Positions 8,856 through 17,769 of a stretch of DNA of 44,221 nt are shown here, in pieces; position 1 is the stretch's first letter; each line of letters opens with the position of its first letter. Origin of the DNA: a virus. Position numbers and translations under genes: made by a program. The stretch is taken from positions 1 through 44,221 of IMG/VR virus record IMGVR_UViG_3300032157_000020; one strand, 5' to 3'. A model generated the notes under the pieces. The model was not told the origin of the DNA and did not search any database. It saw only the letters and a program-made list of their open reading frames with translations.

Positions 8856-9790
8856 GCGTGGGTGTAGGCTTCTCTCCAGGCCATGATGGCTCCCGCTCCG
8901 GTCGCCTTATAGATGACGTGGTCGCCGTTGGTGTCGGCCTGAGAGAGCGCAAAGGTATAGAAACCGCTTCCGATCTGAGTGGCGGAACCCGTTGCGGATT
9001 CAAACGCCGCGCCGTCAATTGACCGCTGAACCGTGAGGGTCAATCCCGTCACTCCGGCCTGAGCGTTGGTGGCGTCTCGCATAAAGAACGTGCACCGCTG
9101 GCCGGCTGTGTTTTTCTTGAGATGAAGCTCGCCCGCCACCGCCGCGACTAAGGTGGTCTGCGCGCCAGAGGTCAGGGTCGATTCTGCCGAGATTCGACCG
9201 CTCGAAAGAGCCGCTGGAATCCGGCCCTGAATGTCCTGTGTATCGACTTCGATAGCCGTCGTGTCGACTTCAATGGCTGCCGTCTGAGCTTTGACTGCTG
9301 CCACGTCGGCACTGATGGACGCTCCAACCGGAGCGCCGATTCGCGCGAAACTGTCGCCGGTCTGGGCCGTGTGTCCGGTGAGCGTGGAGACCGTCGGAAT
9401 GACGGCGCCCGTGTGAGTCGTCGCCTGCAAGCGGACGTAGCCACTTCCGTCAATCGCAGGGAGGTCTGCGGTCGCGATGGCGTCGATGACCTGCCAGCAG
9501 CGCAGGGTGTTTCCGGTGATCCCATCCACGATTCCGAGGATCTTGGCGGTATAGAACTTCCCCACTTCAAAGCCGTTGCCAGTCGAGAGGGTGATTTGCT
9601 CGCTATAGAAACCCGTGGTTCCGGCGTCGTCGAGCTTCGCCATGTTGCCCGTCAGGATCGGCGTTCCCGTTTCATCCTCATAGACGCGGTAGGAAGGTAC
9701 CGAATCGGCGTCGGTTTGCTCTCCGGTCGCGTCATGCGTGGCGGCAGTAAATGTAAAGACGTCGTTAATGAGAAGCTGTCCACACCACAT
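8852..9790 (-). CDS. tail / fibre-associated virion protein
   Basis: 312 residues. It has an N-terminal beta domain (about 1-105, with SYRVYEDETGTPILTG typical of fibre or baseplate insertion domains). A short helical repeat zone (AAIEVDTTAIEVDTQDIQGR, about 165-190) probably trimerises as a coiled coil. A C-terminal beta domain follows, with TLTVQRSIDGAAF and GDHVIYKATG. The pattern of head domain, trimeric stalk and tip suits a tail-fibre component. No enzymatic motif. Confidence 0.68.
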   Translation of the reverse strand: MWCGQLLINDVFTFTAATHDATGEQTDADSVPSYRVYEDETGTPILTGNMAKLDDAGTTGFYSEQITLSTGNGFEVGKFYTAKILGIVDGITGNTLRCWQVIDAIATADLPAIDGSGYVRLQATTHTGAVIPTVSTLTGHTAQTGDSFARIGAPVGASISADVAAVKAQTAAIEVDTTAIEVDTQDIQGRIPAALSSGRISAESTLTSGAQTTLVAAVAGELHLKKNTAGQRCTFFMRDATNAQAGVTGLTLTVQRSIDGAAFESATGSATQIGSGFYTFALSQADTNGDHVIYKATGAGAIMAWREAYTHA

Positions 9791-9795
9791 GATTT

Positions 9796-11076
9796 CTACT
9801 CTCCAAAAATGTGTGAGGCGAAAATGCCGCCGCCCGCGCCACCCGCAGATGGCTCGACTACCGTAAATGTGAAAGTGTTCGAGACGCCGTCGTCGGTCTC
9901 AAAGGTCAGGTCGTCGTAAGCGGCCGCGGTTTCGTCGATCGGGATGATTAAGGTGACGTCGGCAGAGAGACCACCACCCGCCGCAGAGAAGCCGGTAAAC
10001 GACCACCCCGCAGGCAGATTGAACGTCGGAGAGGCTCCGTCTAAGCCCGTCCCCACGAGAGCGCATTCGATGTTGACCGTTCCCGTTAAGCTGGGATTTC
10101 GTGTGTACTCATCCGGGGTGATACTGGTAACAATGGGCGCCGCGGCGGCGCTGTTGATCGTGAAGGGAAATCCCGCCGACTCTCCGTTGTCGGTTTCAAC
10201 CGTGATCGTGCAGGCTCCCGGAGTCGCGGAAGAGGTCGCGACGAGATCCGCTTCAATCTCGGTGTCGCTGTTGACCACGACGCTCGTAAAACTCACTTCC
10301 GCATCGGAGCAATCGAGAACCGCATCCCCGCCCATAAACTCGACGGAGAAGCCTGACCCTGTAATCACGATGGGCGTTGTATCGTCCGCGTCGGCGTTGT
10401 CCGGAGTGATATCGGTAATGGTCGGGCCGGCGGCAGCGACTTCTTTCAGCGCGACACCGATAGCGCCCGTATCCATCGAGGAATCGAAGACCCAGGTCAG
10501 GGTGGTGTCTGTCGCTTCTCCTGCCTTGGTCGACATATCCGCCGCGGATACCGTCGTTCCGATGTTCTCTTGCTCGGCTTCCGACGTCTGCCCCGCGTCG
10601 GCTGTGACGGTTCGTGATCCACCCGCTAACAAATGTCCAGCGGCGCCGCCGACAACCAAATCGCCCACGGCGGACGCGATATCGAGCGCGTTGGTCGTAC
10701 CGCCGACATACTGCTTCGCCGCTGTCCCGTGAGGCGTTCCGCCTACATCGACGTTGTAGAACGCTTGGGCGAAGATGCCGCTATAGACCGCCGCCGCCCC
10801 ACCAATCGTGACCGCCAGTGAATTCGTGCCAGTATCTGGATTAAGGAGCTTTGCGAGAAAAACAACGTGGCTCGTGCCGCTCATGACGAGCGAGTCGATA
10901 TTGGTGAGTGCGTCTCCGTTGTAGGTTGCGGAGAATGTCGGCTCACCGGAACCCGTCGCGCAGTAGGCGAACACGATCAAGATTCGATCCGATGAAGATG
11001 GAACCGTGACGTTCAGCGTCGGGTTGTTCTCCGCGCCGAACTTGTCGGAAGCTGCGGTTCCTTTGCCGATTGCCAT
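9796..11076 (-). CDS. virion protein with IPT/TIG Ig-like domains
   Basis: 426 residues. The N-terminal about 210 residues form a Ser/Thr/Gly-rich beta domain. At about 215-310 there is an IPT/TIG-type Ig-like repeat (pattern TITDITPDNAD, then PIVITGSGF), and a second related segment at about 315-410 (IVTSITPDEYTRNP). The C-terminus ends in a Gly-rich segment and GGIFASHIFGE. Ig-like domains of this kind decorate phage virions and help weak attachment to cell-surface glycans; that role is inferred. It lies between the large receptor-binding candidate and a fibre protein. Confidence 0.72.
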   Translation of the reverse strand: MAIGKGTAASDKFGAENNPTLNVTVPSSSDRILIVFAYCATGSGEPTFSATYNGDALTNIDSLVMSGTSHVVFLAKLLNPDTGTNSLAVTIGGAAAVYSGIFAQAFYNVDVGGTPHGTAAKQYVGGTTNALDIASAVGDLVVGGAAGHLLAGGSRTVTADAGQTSEAEQENIGTTVSAADMSTKAGEATDTTLTWVFDSSMDTGAIGVALKEVAAAGPTITDITPDNADADDTTPIVITGSGFSVEFMGGDAVLDCSDAEVSFTSVVVNSDTEIEADLVATSSATPGACTITVETDNGESAGFPFTINSAAAAPIVTSITPDEYTRNPSLTGTVNIECALVGTGLDGASPTFNLPAGWSFTGFSAAGGGLSADVTLIIPIDETAAAYDDLTFETDDGVSNTFTFTVVEPSAGGAGGGIFASHIFGE

Positions 11077-13521
11077 TTAGAAACCGCCTTTCAGGACGTA
11101 GAACCATGAACGATGGTCCCAACGGAAGAAGCTCCAAAATGCGATGATTCCGTACTCTGGAATGGGACAGGCGACCATGTCGTAGACCGGCAATCCCGAC
11201 GAGTTCCATCCCACCTCTTGCCAGAGATGCCCGGAATTCATCGCGACCTCTGTCCAAGTGCCCGTCGGTCCGTTGTTGATATCGAGGACGTAAATGCTCG
11301 TGCCGTCGAAGGCAAGGAGCTTCCCGCTGATAGGGTCAATAACTGGGATGGATCCACCGTTGACGTTGGTGACGGTGAGCATGACCGGGCAGTCCGCTAA
11401 TCGCGTGACAGTTCCGGCTGCGTTGACCTTCCAGCACTTTTTGGCGTCGGTGAAGTTCGAGGAGTTGTTGCCGCCGCCGAACAACATGACGTGGTTGACG
11501 TGGTCGTACAGGCAGAAGTTCGCGTATGGACCGACGGTGGTCATGCCGCCGTTTTGCAGCGTTGTCCACGTACCAGAGCCGTCGACGAGCTCTCTTAAGA
11601 GATTGTCTTGCCCGCTGAATCGGACTAGGCTGTTGCGTTCCGGAAAGTACTCGATTGCCGTAGCGATCGACGACCCGCCAATTCCCGCGTCGAGCGGTAA
11701 GGTCGTGTACTCGTAGGTCGCCAGATCCATCTCGACGATATAGCCGCCCTGATACATCGCGAGCCAATAGCGACCGTCGTAAGCGGCGTTTCGTCCGTAG
11801 CCATGACCAATAAAGGCGTTATTTAGAAAGTCCGGGCAGAGCGGCAGGTAATGAAACGAATGAGCAATCGAGTTGTAGGAGATGAAGCGCGTCTGCGTGG
11901 AGGCCGGAGGCGTATCCGCCCCGCTCTGACAGATCATTCTCTTTCCGAGCGTGTCCCATACGGCCTTGAAGCAGAATTCCAGATGGCTCTTGGTCAGCTG
12001 ACCTTTTTGAGCGAGGACGTTGGCGCCGCTCGTCTCGCCGTGGACTAGGCCATCCGGCCCTTGAGGTCCAGGATAGAAGTTTTCCGCGTCGGTGATCTCG
12101 GCCCACTGCTGAGCGGAAAGGCTTTCACCTAACGCTTCAAAACGGTTCGGTACGCTCTCGCGTCTCTGTGGTTGATTCGAGATGATGAAGTCGTCGAGAT
12201 AGACAACGCCGGTGGAGTGAGCGACCGAAGCATTCTTGTTGGTCGAATGCGGTTGGAACTGCCACTGCCCCCACCCGTTCCCGTGGACAGATTCGTCTCC
12301 CGGCCGCTTCCACATGGCCGACATGAACGGCCACCGGAACATCCGCACACCGTTCAGCCACGCTTGAACGTAGGTGTTCGAGTAGTTGGAGATCGTGACT
12401 TCAAGGCCCGTCCAATAGTCGCCGCCATCCGCATCTTCAAGGATGGTGTCGACGTCACTCTCCAGAACTAACTGGTTCGCGTTCGTGCGGCTCGCGATCG
12501 TTCCATAGCCCGCGTGTCCGCTTCCGTCGTTACGCGCGAGGTAGCAATCGTGGCCGACGTTCTCCGCGAGAAAGACTCCCGTTCCCCATGCATCGACAAG
12601 CGTGAGCCCATTGAGCGTGCAGTTGTACGCAACGGCTCTTGTTCTGGCTTCGACAACGATTTCGTGCCAGACGCCGTCGGTCAGCCTTCCGCATGGAGGA
12701 GAATCGTAGAGACCGCCGTTGACATCGTAGGAAGGCCCACCGGCATAAGGGCAAAGAGAGGCATCCTGCATGTACAACTGACCGGCAATGGTTCTCTCAA
12801 AAGGCTGAGAGCCCAACGTCGTGCCGTTGTAAGCGCCCATGATGTGCTCTTTGGACATGATGCAATTGATGATCAGTTCCAAAGCGCCGGAGTTTCGACC
12901 ACCGGGGGCGTTGCCGTAGATGAAGAGGACTTTCCGCGCGCCGCCTTCAGCGGCGCCGTTATAGTCCTGATTCATGTTCTCGGTGCGATACCAGAACCGC
13001 CAATAACAGACGCCGTGATTCCAGTGATTCGGGCCGATGTAGTCGCCTTCCCCGTATGTGTCTTTAAGAATTCCTCGATTGGGGAGAGTGAAGTAGCCGC
13101 CGACTTTGGCGTCGGAGAGTCCGGGGAAGTACACACGCAGAGAGCCCGAGCCACCGCCCGCCGAGCGATAGATGACACCGTCGCACTCCGGCTTATACGT
13201 CGTCCCGTCCCACAGATAGGCCGTGGCGTTGCCTTGAGTGGATGATCGGGCGTTGGTAATGGCGTGGTTGGAGAAACCCGCGCCAACCATGGCGGAATTG
13301 AGGGCCGGCACGCCTGCATCCCATGCGTACTTGAACTGAATCGCCGGATCGCCGGGGTAGTCGCCCAGATCCGCGGTCGAGTCGAAGCCGTAAGCCCCTT
13401 CTAACGCTCCGATGGAATGGAGATAGGCCACGTCATCGGCAAAGGCTCCACCCGCTGGAGGAGCAGGAGGCGGCGTTGGCAGCGTGCGCCGCGACCGATA
13501 TGGCAGCAGTATTTTTGACAA
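11077..13521 (-). CDS. large receptor-binding / tail fibre candidate (LamG-like plus beta-propeller)
   Basis: 814 residues if started at TTG 13521, which directly follows the upstream stop at 13523-13525. The frame is open further upstream (to 13605), but that would overlap a well-supported gene. It begins with a short basic leader and a Pro-rich hinge (TLPTPPPAPPAGG). Next comes a concanavalin-like beta-sandwich region (about 130-450, with WHEIVVEART and VQAWLNGVRMF patterns). The C-terminal half (about 540-814) has repeated Kelch-like blades (for example HVMLFGGGNN). The combination suits a carbohydrate-binding tail spike or fibre. No catalytic residues could be assigned. The first-codon choice is uncertain and no clear Shine-Dalgarno is seen. 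Confidence 0.72.
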   Translation of the reverse strand: MSKILLPYRSRRTLPTPPPAPPAGGAFADDVAYLHSIGALEGAYGFDSTADLGDYPGDPAIQFKYAWDAGVPALNSAMVGAGFSNHAITNARSSTQGNATAYLWDGTTYKPECDGVIYRSAGGGSGSLRVYFPGLSDAKVGGYFTLPNRGILKDTYGEGDYIGPNHWNHGVCYWRFWYRTENMNQDYNGAAEGGARKVLFIYGNAPGGRNSGALELIINCIMSKEHIMGAYNGTTLGSQPFERTIAGQLYMQDASLCPYAGGPSYDVNGGLYDSPPCGRLTDGVWHEIVVEARTRAVAYNCTLNGLTLVDAWGTGVFLAENVGHDCYLARNDGSGHAGYGTIASRTNANQLVLESDVDTILEDADGGDYWTGLEVTISNYSNTYVQAWLNGVRMFRWPFMSAMWKRPGDESVHGNGWGQWQFQPHSTNKNASVAHSTGVVYLDDFIISNQPQRRESVPNRFEALGESLSAQQWAEITDAENFYPGPQGPDGLVHGETSGANVLAQKGQLTKSHLEFCFKAVWDTLGKRMICQSGADTPPASTQTRFISYNSIAHSFHYLPLCPDFLNNAFIGHGYGRNAAYDGRYWLAMYQGGYIVEMDLATYEYTTLPLDAGIGGSSIATAIEYFPERNSLVRFSGQDNLLRELVDGSGTWTTLQNGGMTTVGPYANFCLYDHVNHVMLFGGGNNSSNFTDAKKCWKVNAAGTVTRLADCPVMLTVTNVNGGSIPVIDPISGKLLAFDGTSIYVLDINNGPTGTWTEVAMNSGHLWQEVGWNSSGLPVYDMVACPIPEYGIIAFWSFFRWDHRSWFYVLKGGF

Positions 13522-13522
13522 G

Positions 13523-13999
13523 TTAGTACTGAACGATGCCGAGTGTGACGGTGAACTTCTCGAGTCCGACCGGGGTGTATGTGTTTCTCGCCACGAGCAC
13601 TCCATAGAGCGTGTTGGCGGAAGCCACGATGTTGAGGTTTAGGACTTGAATGGCGCCGTTGGTATCCGTTGCGCCCATGACGAAACTAGCCACTGGAAAC
13701 GCGATTCGCCCCACAACCGTTTCCATCTGAGCGTCGGTCGGGGTAAATGGCGCGTTATCCGCGTCAAGATCCGTGATATCTGCGGAGAATAACCACAGGT
13801 CCGCGTCGATCTTGGTAGAGGGCGCCGCGCTGTCCTCGAGAATGGCGCTCACGATCATGTACCCACCACCCGTGAACCGATTGCACAAGGCGAAATCGAG
13901 AGTAGACGCCGTGGTTGCCGTGGTAATGACGTCGTTGGCCGCGTATTGGGTGGTATCGTCCGGCCGTGTGATCGAGGCCGTTCTCGTGACCGCGTACAC
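13523..13999 (-). CDS. virion protein (hypothetical)
   Basis: 158 residues starting at GTG, which overlaps the upstream stop (TAGTG at 13999). Beta-rich, with conserved-looking segments such as RFTGGGYMIVSAIL and a mention-worthy LNLNIVASANTLYGVLVAR strand pair. This pattern is common in conserved structural proteins of BPP-1-like phages, but I cannot name the family. Its place between head genes and the receptor-binding protein indicates a virion component. Confidence 0.72.
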   Translation of the reverse strand: MYAVTRTASITRPDDTTQYAANDVITTATTASTLDFALCNRFTGGGYMIVSAILEDSAAPSTKIDADLWLFSADITDLDADNAPFTPTDAQMETVVGRIAFPVASFVMGATDTNGAIQVLNLNIVASANTLYGVLVARNTYTPVGLEKFTVTLGIVQY

Positions 14000-14337
14000 T
14001 AGGACACCATCCGACGGGATACTCTCCCGTTCTTCTCGGCGTTCGCCTTCTCAATGGCTTCCTGGGCGCTCGTGATGGATTCAGGCACGTAATCGTCAAC
14101 GCGCTCCATCCAGTTATGGGAGAACTGATCTTGAGCGGACAGATGCTTCATGATGGGCTGATTCGTCACCGGGTCGCGCTCAATCTGCTGGGTAGTGACG
14201 TTGATCGTCGGGATCTCCCGAGCAAACAGCGTGAATACATCGCCCGGTCGTCGACGTTTCCAGTCGAGCCCATCGTGTACTTTGTCGGGGTAATGTCCGT
14301 CCTGCGTGGCGCGGACTCTAATCGTGTCTTCGGACAT
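13999..14337 (-). CDS. small virion-cluster protein (hypothetical)
   Basis: 112 residues from ATG at 14337, which has a good ribosome site (AGGAGAT, seven bases upstream); a longer open frame to 14439 has no such site. The N-terminus reads MSEDTIRVRATQDGHYPDKV, followed by a DWKRRRPGDVFTLFAREIP segment resembling small conserved head-associated proteins of podoviruses. The C-terminus is helical and charged. Function unknown. Confidence 0.75.
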   Translation of the reverse strand: MSEDTIRVRATQDGHYPDKVHDGLDWKRRRPGDVFTLFAREIPTINVTTQQIERDPVTNQPIMKHLSAQDQFSHNWMERVDDYVPESITSAQEAIEKANAEKNGRVSRRMVS

Positions 14338-14347
14338 GGGAATCTCC

Positions 14348-15286
14348 TTAGATTTCGGTGTATTCGATGGCAACGCCCTGTAGGGCGATATCGGTAGAAC
14401 CGAGCGTGGTGGCCGTGATGAGGACGTAAAACGTCTCATCGGCTCCCACCGTCTCGGAGAGAGAGGCTTTGCGCGTGTTCGTCGCGCTCATGGCAGTGTC
14501 GGCAATGACCGAGAGTTGAGTGATCGCCCCAACAGAGGCGTCTGCAACATCGGCCGCAGCTGCGGTTTGTTTACGGAGGTCGGCATCGACCGTGACGGCA
14601 TTTCCCGCGCTCTCAATCTGTCCGATGAGATGGAATCCGGTAATGATCGAACCGACTTTGAGAGCCGGAATCGGGATAACGAGAGTGGCCGCGGCCTGAG
14701 ACGCCGGACACGTGACCAGAGCCACGTCATCGGCTGCCGCAACCACGAACCCTGAACCTGCGCCGACTTTTGCGAGTACCGCCGCGTTCACAATGAGCTT
14801 TTGATCGGCCCTGCGGAGAACCTGAACGCCGTCTTCATCAACTTGAAAGAGCGTGGTTCCGTCTTGATTCGCAATGACGCCGCCCTTCAGCTCCGCGCTC
14901 TTTAACGGCGATTCAATCGTGTCAATCCCGTTGACCAGGGTGTAGAGAATCGGGTCGGATTCTTCCTCGGTGATCTCGGACTCAGCGTCGAAATCGCGAC
15001 ACGCCCAACGGTAAAACCGCGGAGTGTTCGTCTCATTGACGATGGTCCCGCTACCGATAGCGGTAACCAGAGGCGCGGCTACGGTGCCCGTGAACGTGAT
15101 GTCGTCGCCCGCCGTGGTGCGTTCTAAGCGCCACGTCTGATAGTTCTCGGTGGATTGAAGGAAAACAGTGGCGATTCCCTCGTCTGCCCCATCCATCGAG
15201 AGCGTATAGCTAAGGGATTCGCCGGGGCGTACCTGTAGAGCCAGGCTGACTCCACTGGCCTCGAAGGAACTCGACACTGTTGGCAT
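14348..15286 (-). CDS. beta-rich virion protein (hypothetical)
   Basis: 312 residues, two-part. The N-terminal domain (about 1-125) has an Ig/fibronectin-like strand pattern (SYTLSMDGADEG, RFYRWACRDFD). The C-terminal domain (about 150-312) is Ala/Val-rich and ends VAIEYTEI. This C-terminal pattern recurs in the neighbouring 158-residue virion protein, suggesting a shared fold. It is the first gene after the terminator at 15299-15342. A structural role is inferred from context. Confidence 0.7.
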   Translation of the reverse strand: MPTVSSSFEASGVSLALQVRPGESLSYTLSMDGADEGIATVFLQSTENYQTWRLERTTAGDDITFTGTVAAPLVTAIGSGTIVNETNTPRFYRWACRDFDAESEITEEESDPILYTLVNGIDTIESPLKSAELKGGVIANQDGTTLFQVDEDGVQVLRRADQKLIVNAAVLAKVGAGSGFVVAAADDVALVTCPASQAAATLVIPIPALKVGSIITGFHLIGQIESAGNAVTVDADLRKQTAAAADVADASVGAITQLSVIADTAMSATNTRKASLSETVGADETFYVLITATTLGSTDIALQGVAIEYTEI

Positions 15287-15298
15287 TTAGGTGATCCT

Positions 15299-15342
15299 CA
15301 AAAAAGAAGCGGAGTCGCCCCAGATGAAAGCGACCCCGCTTG
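15299..15342 (-). terminator. intrinsic terminator after the cement gene
   Basis: On the minus strand, AAGCGGGGTCGC and GCGACTCCGCTT pair over 12 bp (one wobble) around an 11-base loop and are followed by a run of T residues (15301-15306). It lies between the cement-protein gene and the next virion gene and should reduce transcription past the capsid cassette. Confidence 0.85.
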
Positions 15343-15368
15343 TGAATGAGTGAGAAACAGGAACGGAA

Positions 15369-15806
15369 CTAGCTGATGGTGTAGTTCTTCGCGTAGGCAA
15401 TGAAGCTCTGCGCTTCACTCATCGGCATGATGTCGATGTTCGCCGTCACGCCTGTAGTTCCGGAGACGTTGTTGAAGTTCGCGCCCAGATAGCGCAACGT
15501 CGGACGTCCCGGAGCAATCGGGATGATGTGAATGGCGCCAGCAGCTACCGACGCTTCCGCCAAGGAACCCGTGGTTCCTACAACGGTTGCCGAGCCAAGG
15601 TTTTCCGCCGCCGATTCGATGATCTGGAACTCGTACACTCCCGCGCCAGCGCCTGCAACGGTGACCGTGACCACTCCGCAGAGCGGTTCTCCGGTTCCGA
15701 TGCGCCGCTTGACGGTGGCGTCCCCTAAATCAATCGTGTTGGTCGAAACGGCATCCGTTGTAAAAGCCTGCGCGCTCGACAGTCGAAGCAATGCATCTAC
15801 GAACAT
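15369..15806 (-). CDS. capsid cement / decoration protein, Bbp16-like
   Basis: 145 residues from ATG 15806, with AAAGGAG seven bases upstream. The N-terminus MFVDALLRLSSAQAFTTDAV and the beta-rich remainder (TNTIDLGDATVKRRIGTGEP, then LRYLGANFNNV) match the Bbp16-type cement protein family of BPP-1-like phages. These proteins decorate and stabilise the capsid. It lies immediately downstream of the major capsid gene, the normal position. A terminator follows at once, so it is the last gene of the capsid transcription unit. Confidence 0.85.
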   Translation of the reverse strand: MFVDALLRLSSAQAFTTDAVSTNTIDLGDATVKRRIGTGEPLCGVVTVTVAGAGAGVYEFQIIESAAENLGSATVVGTTGSLAEASVAAGAIHIIPIAPGRPTLRYLGANFNNVSGTTGVTANIDIMPMSEAQSFIAYAKNYTIS

Positions 15807-15831
15807 GATTTTTCTCCTTTGTTGTTGCGCG

Positions 15832-16839
15832 TTAGCTGATGGCCGATTCGGCCTGTGTGAGCTGGTCCACAATGCGGATAGGGATTCCGCGGAACTTCTT
15901 GACCATCTTTCCGTCAACGGTCTCGTAGGTCAGACCGCCACCGGAGATCACATCGTCACGACGTTGAATATCCAACATCTGACCGCAAGAGCGGTTCATG
16001 TAGAAGGCCGGAGAGCCGGACTTCAGTGAACCCTGTGGGATTCTCCAGATGGCCTTAATCATCAGTTCGATGAGGTCGGCGGCTGAAGACTTCGCCACGA
16101 GGTTCGAGATGTCGATGTTGGCGATTCGGACAACCTGACGCCAGTCTTCGAGAGCAATTCCGGCTTTCCAGACAAACCGCTCACGATAGACACGGAGACG
16201 AGTCCCACCGATACCCGCTGTGGTTTCGGCGGTCTCCTGACCGAAGTCGTCATTGGAGATTCCGGCCTTGGAGCCCTTCGGGAAGATGCCCTTGACCTTA
16301 CCGTCGCCCCAATTGATGAGCCAGATGGAGGAGAGATCCGAGTCGGACCCACCACCGGAGATGATGTTCGCGCCGTTGCCGGCCGAAGTGGAGGCGTAAC
16401 GCGGAGCGAGTCCCGTGAACTCCTGCGGAGCCGTGCCGGAGTTGCCGTAGAACAGAGTCCCGACAAACTCCTGATTCATCGCCTCAATGAAACTCAAGGC
16501 TTCACTGTGGCGGAACTTCTTCACATCGCCGTTGAGCTGGGCCAGTTCGACATCGACTTCAGACCACGCCTCGAGCATGCCGCACGATTCGGTAATCTGC
16601 GCTTTGGTCGACTTGGACGGAGTGACTCCGGCGTTCATCAAGCGCCATGCGACGGAAGGCAGTCCCGTGCGGACAGTTGTCAAATGTCCGATGGGAAGAT
16701 TGCCTTCAACCCACTGCATGTCGTCCAAAACTTCGTTGGTCTGGTTGAGCAATTCGACCGTATCGGCCGTATGCCCCGACGGATCCAGTCCCTTTGCCCA
16801 ATCGAGCAGGGTCAGCGCCCCTGTGCTTAAGGTAGACAT
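15832..16839 (-). CDS. major capsid protein, epsilon15 gp7-like (HK97 fold)
   Basis: 335 residues, close to the usual length for this family. The N-terminus (LTLLDWAKGLDPSG, then VELLNQTNEVLDDMQWVEGN) and the following HLTTVRTGLPSVAWRLMN segment are hallmark sequences of the epsilon15 gp7 / BPP-1 major capsid family. Further hallmarks are TFIEAMNQ-like and LFYGNSGTAPQEFTGLAPRY segments. The protein forms the icosahedral head shell. It is followed by the cement gene and preceded by the scaffold gene, 11 bp apart. Confidence 0.92.
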   Translation of the reverse strand: MSTLSTGALTLLDWAKGLDPSGHTADTVELLNQTNEVLDDMQWVEGNLPIGHLTTVRTGLPSVAWRLMNAGVTPSKSTKAQITESCGMLEAWSEVDVELAQLNGDVKKFRHSEALSFIEAMNQEFVGTLFYGNSGTAPQEFTGLAPRYASTSAGNGANIISGGGSDSDLSSIWLINWGDGKVKGIFPKGSKAGISNDDFGQETAETTAGIGGTRLRVYRERFVWKAGIALEDWRQVVRIANIDISNLVAKSSAADLIELMIKAIWRIPQGSLKSGSPAFYMNRSCGQMLDIQRRDDVISGGGLTYETVDGKMVKKFRGIPIRIVDQLTQAESAIS

Positions 16840-16850
16840 TTAGAACACTC

Positions 16851-17684
16851 CTATTTGTACCGGCGCTCCCAGATCGGCCTCGCGACACGCGGAGATGCCG
16901 TTCCCGCCACGGTGGACGGAGGTTTGGGAGCTTCTTTTGTTGGGATTCCTTTGATTTGAGCGAGGAGTGTGGTTTCGACTTCGTGCAACCGTCGGAAGGC
17001 GTCAAACGGCTCCGCTTCCTGGATCGCCTCTAACGCTTCCGGGTCTTTCTCGAGATGTACTGCGAGATCAACGCCGATTTTCGAGTTGAACAAAAACTGA
17101 TCGATGACCGGAAACCGCGCCGCCTGAATTTTCTCCAGCGTGGCCTGAGCGTTGAGCCCAGGATGACGCTTGGAGGCGTCGGCTACCTTTTTCGTCCAGC
17201 TTTCCCGAGCAACCCTAGCCTGTTCGGCCATCTCGCGCTTGGCTGCTTCCTGCGCCCGTGCCTGACGGTCTGCAATGACAGCGCGCTCGACTTCCGCCGC
17301 GATGAGCTTTTTCGTGTGCTCTTCTTTGGCGCTCTCGTACTGCTTCCAATCCGTAAATTCTTCGGGATTGGGAGCCTTCGGGAGTTCGGTTCTCGGAGAC
17401 TCGTTTAAACCACTGTAGGTTTGCGCCCGCTGCTGCGCTTTTAGCTCTTTGACTTCCGCCAAGAGCTGCTTGACGCGCTTTTCAGTCGGGTGAACCTTTC
17501 CTCGTTCACCAATTTCGGCGGATTCCGACTCCGCTCCACTTTTGGCGGTAACGTCCGCCTCGGAATTCGGCGTGGCAGGTGTCGATTCTGCCGGAGTGTT
17601 CGACGTGTCGGTGTTTTCAGCCGGAGCTGCGGTTTCCGCCACCGCTGTGACCGTTGACGACTCGGTCAATACTTCGTCAGCCAT
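16851..17684 (-). CDS. capsid scaffolding protein (putative)
   Basis: 277 residues, highly charged. It has a Ser/Thr/Ala-rich disordered N-terminus (1-60), long Glu/Lys/Ala coiled-coil helices (about 60-175, for example KRVKQLLAEVKELKAQQR) and a basic C-terminus ending RPIWERRYK. Composition, size and position directly before the major capsid gene are classic for podovirus scaffolds, whose basic C-terminus contacts the coat protein. The ribosome site AGGAG lies just upstream of the ATG. The terminator at 17717-17742 separates it from the portal gene. Confidence 0.82.
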   Translation of the reverse strand: MADEVLTESSTVTAVAETAAPAENTDTSNTPAESTPATPNSEADVTAKSGAESESAEIGERGKVHPTEKRVKQLLAEVKELKAQQRAQTYSGLNESPRTELPKAPNPEEFTDWKQYESAKEEHTKKLIAAEVERAVIADRQARAQEAAKREMAEQARVARESWTKKVADASKRHPGLNAQATLEKIQAARFPVIDQFLFNSKIGVDLAVHLEKDPEALEAIQEAEPFDAFRRLHEVETTLLAQIKGIPTKEAPKPPSTVAGTASPRVARPIWERRYK

Positions 17685-17716
17685 AGGTGCTCCTATGAAG
17701 GTTGAGAGTTAGGCAA

Positions 17717-17742
17717 CAAAAAACCCGCCACGATGGGCGGGT
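17717..17742 (-). terminator. intrinsic terminator between portal and scaffold genes
   Basis: On the minus strand, ACCCGCC and GGCGGGT form a perfect 7-bp stem with a six-base loop, followed directly by TTTTTT. It lies after the portal gene and before the scaffold gene. The promoter that would then supply the capsid cassette was not clearly identified. Confidence 0.9.
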
Positions 17743-17769
17743 CGGTGATTCAGCAAATTGTGAGAGGGC

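Noticed and set aside
9944-10732. A 262-codon plus-strand frame opposite the IPT-domain gene
   Set aside because: Antisense to a well-supported virion gene, repetitive Ser/Val composition with no domain.
13522-13605. Upstream extension of the receptor-binding gene to 13605
   Set aside because: It would overlap the 158-residue virion gene by 83 bases; the frame contains a TTG directly after that gene's stop, which is the usual spacing here.
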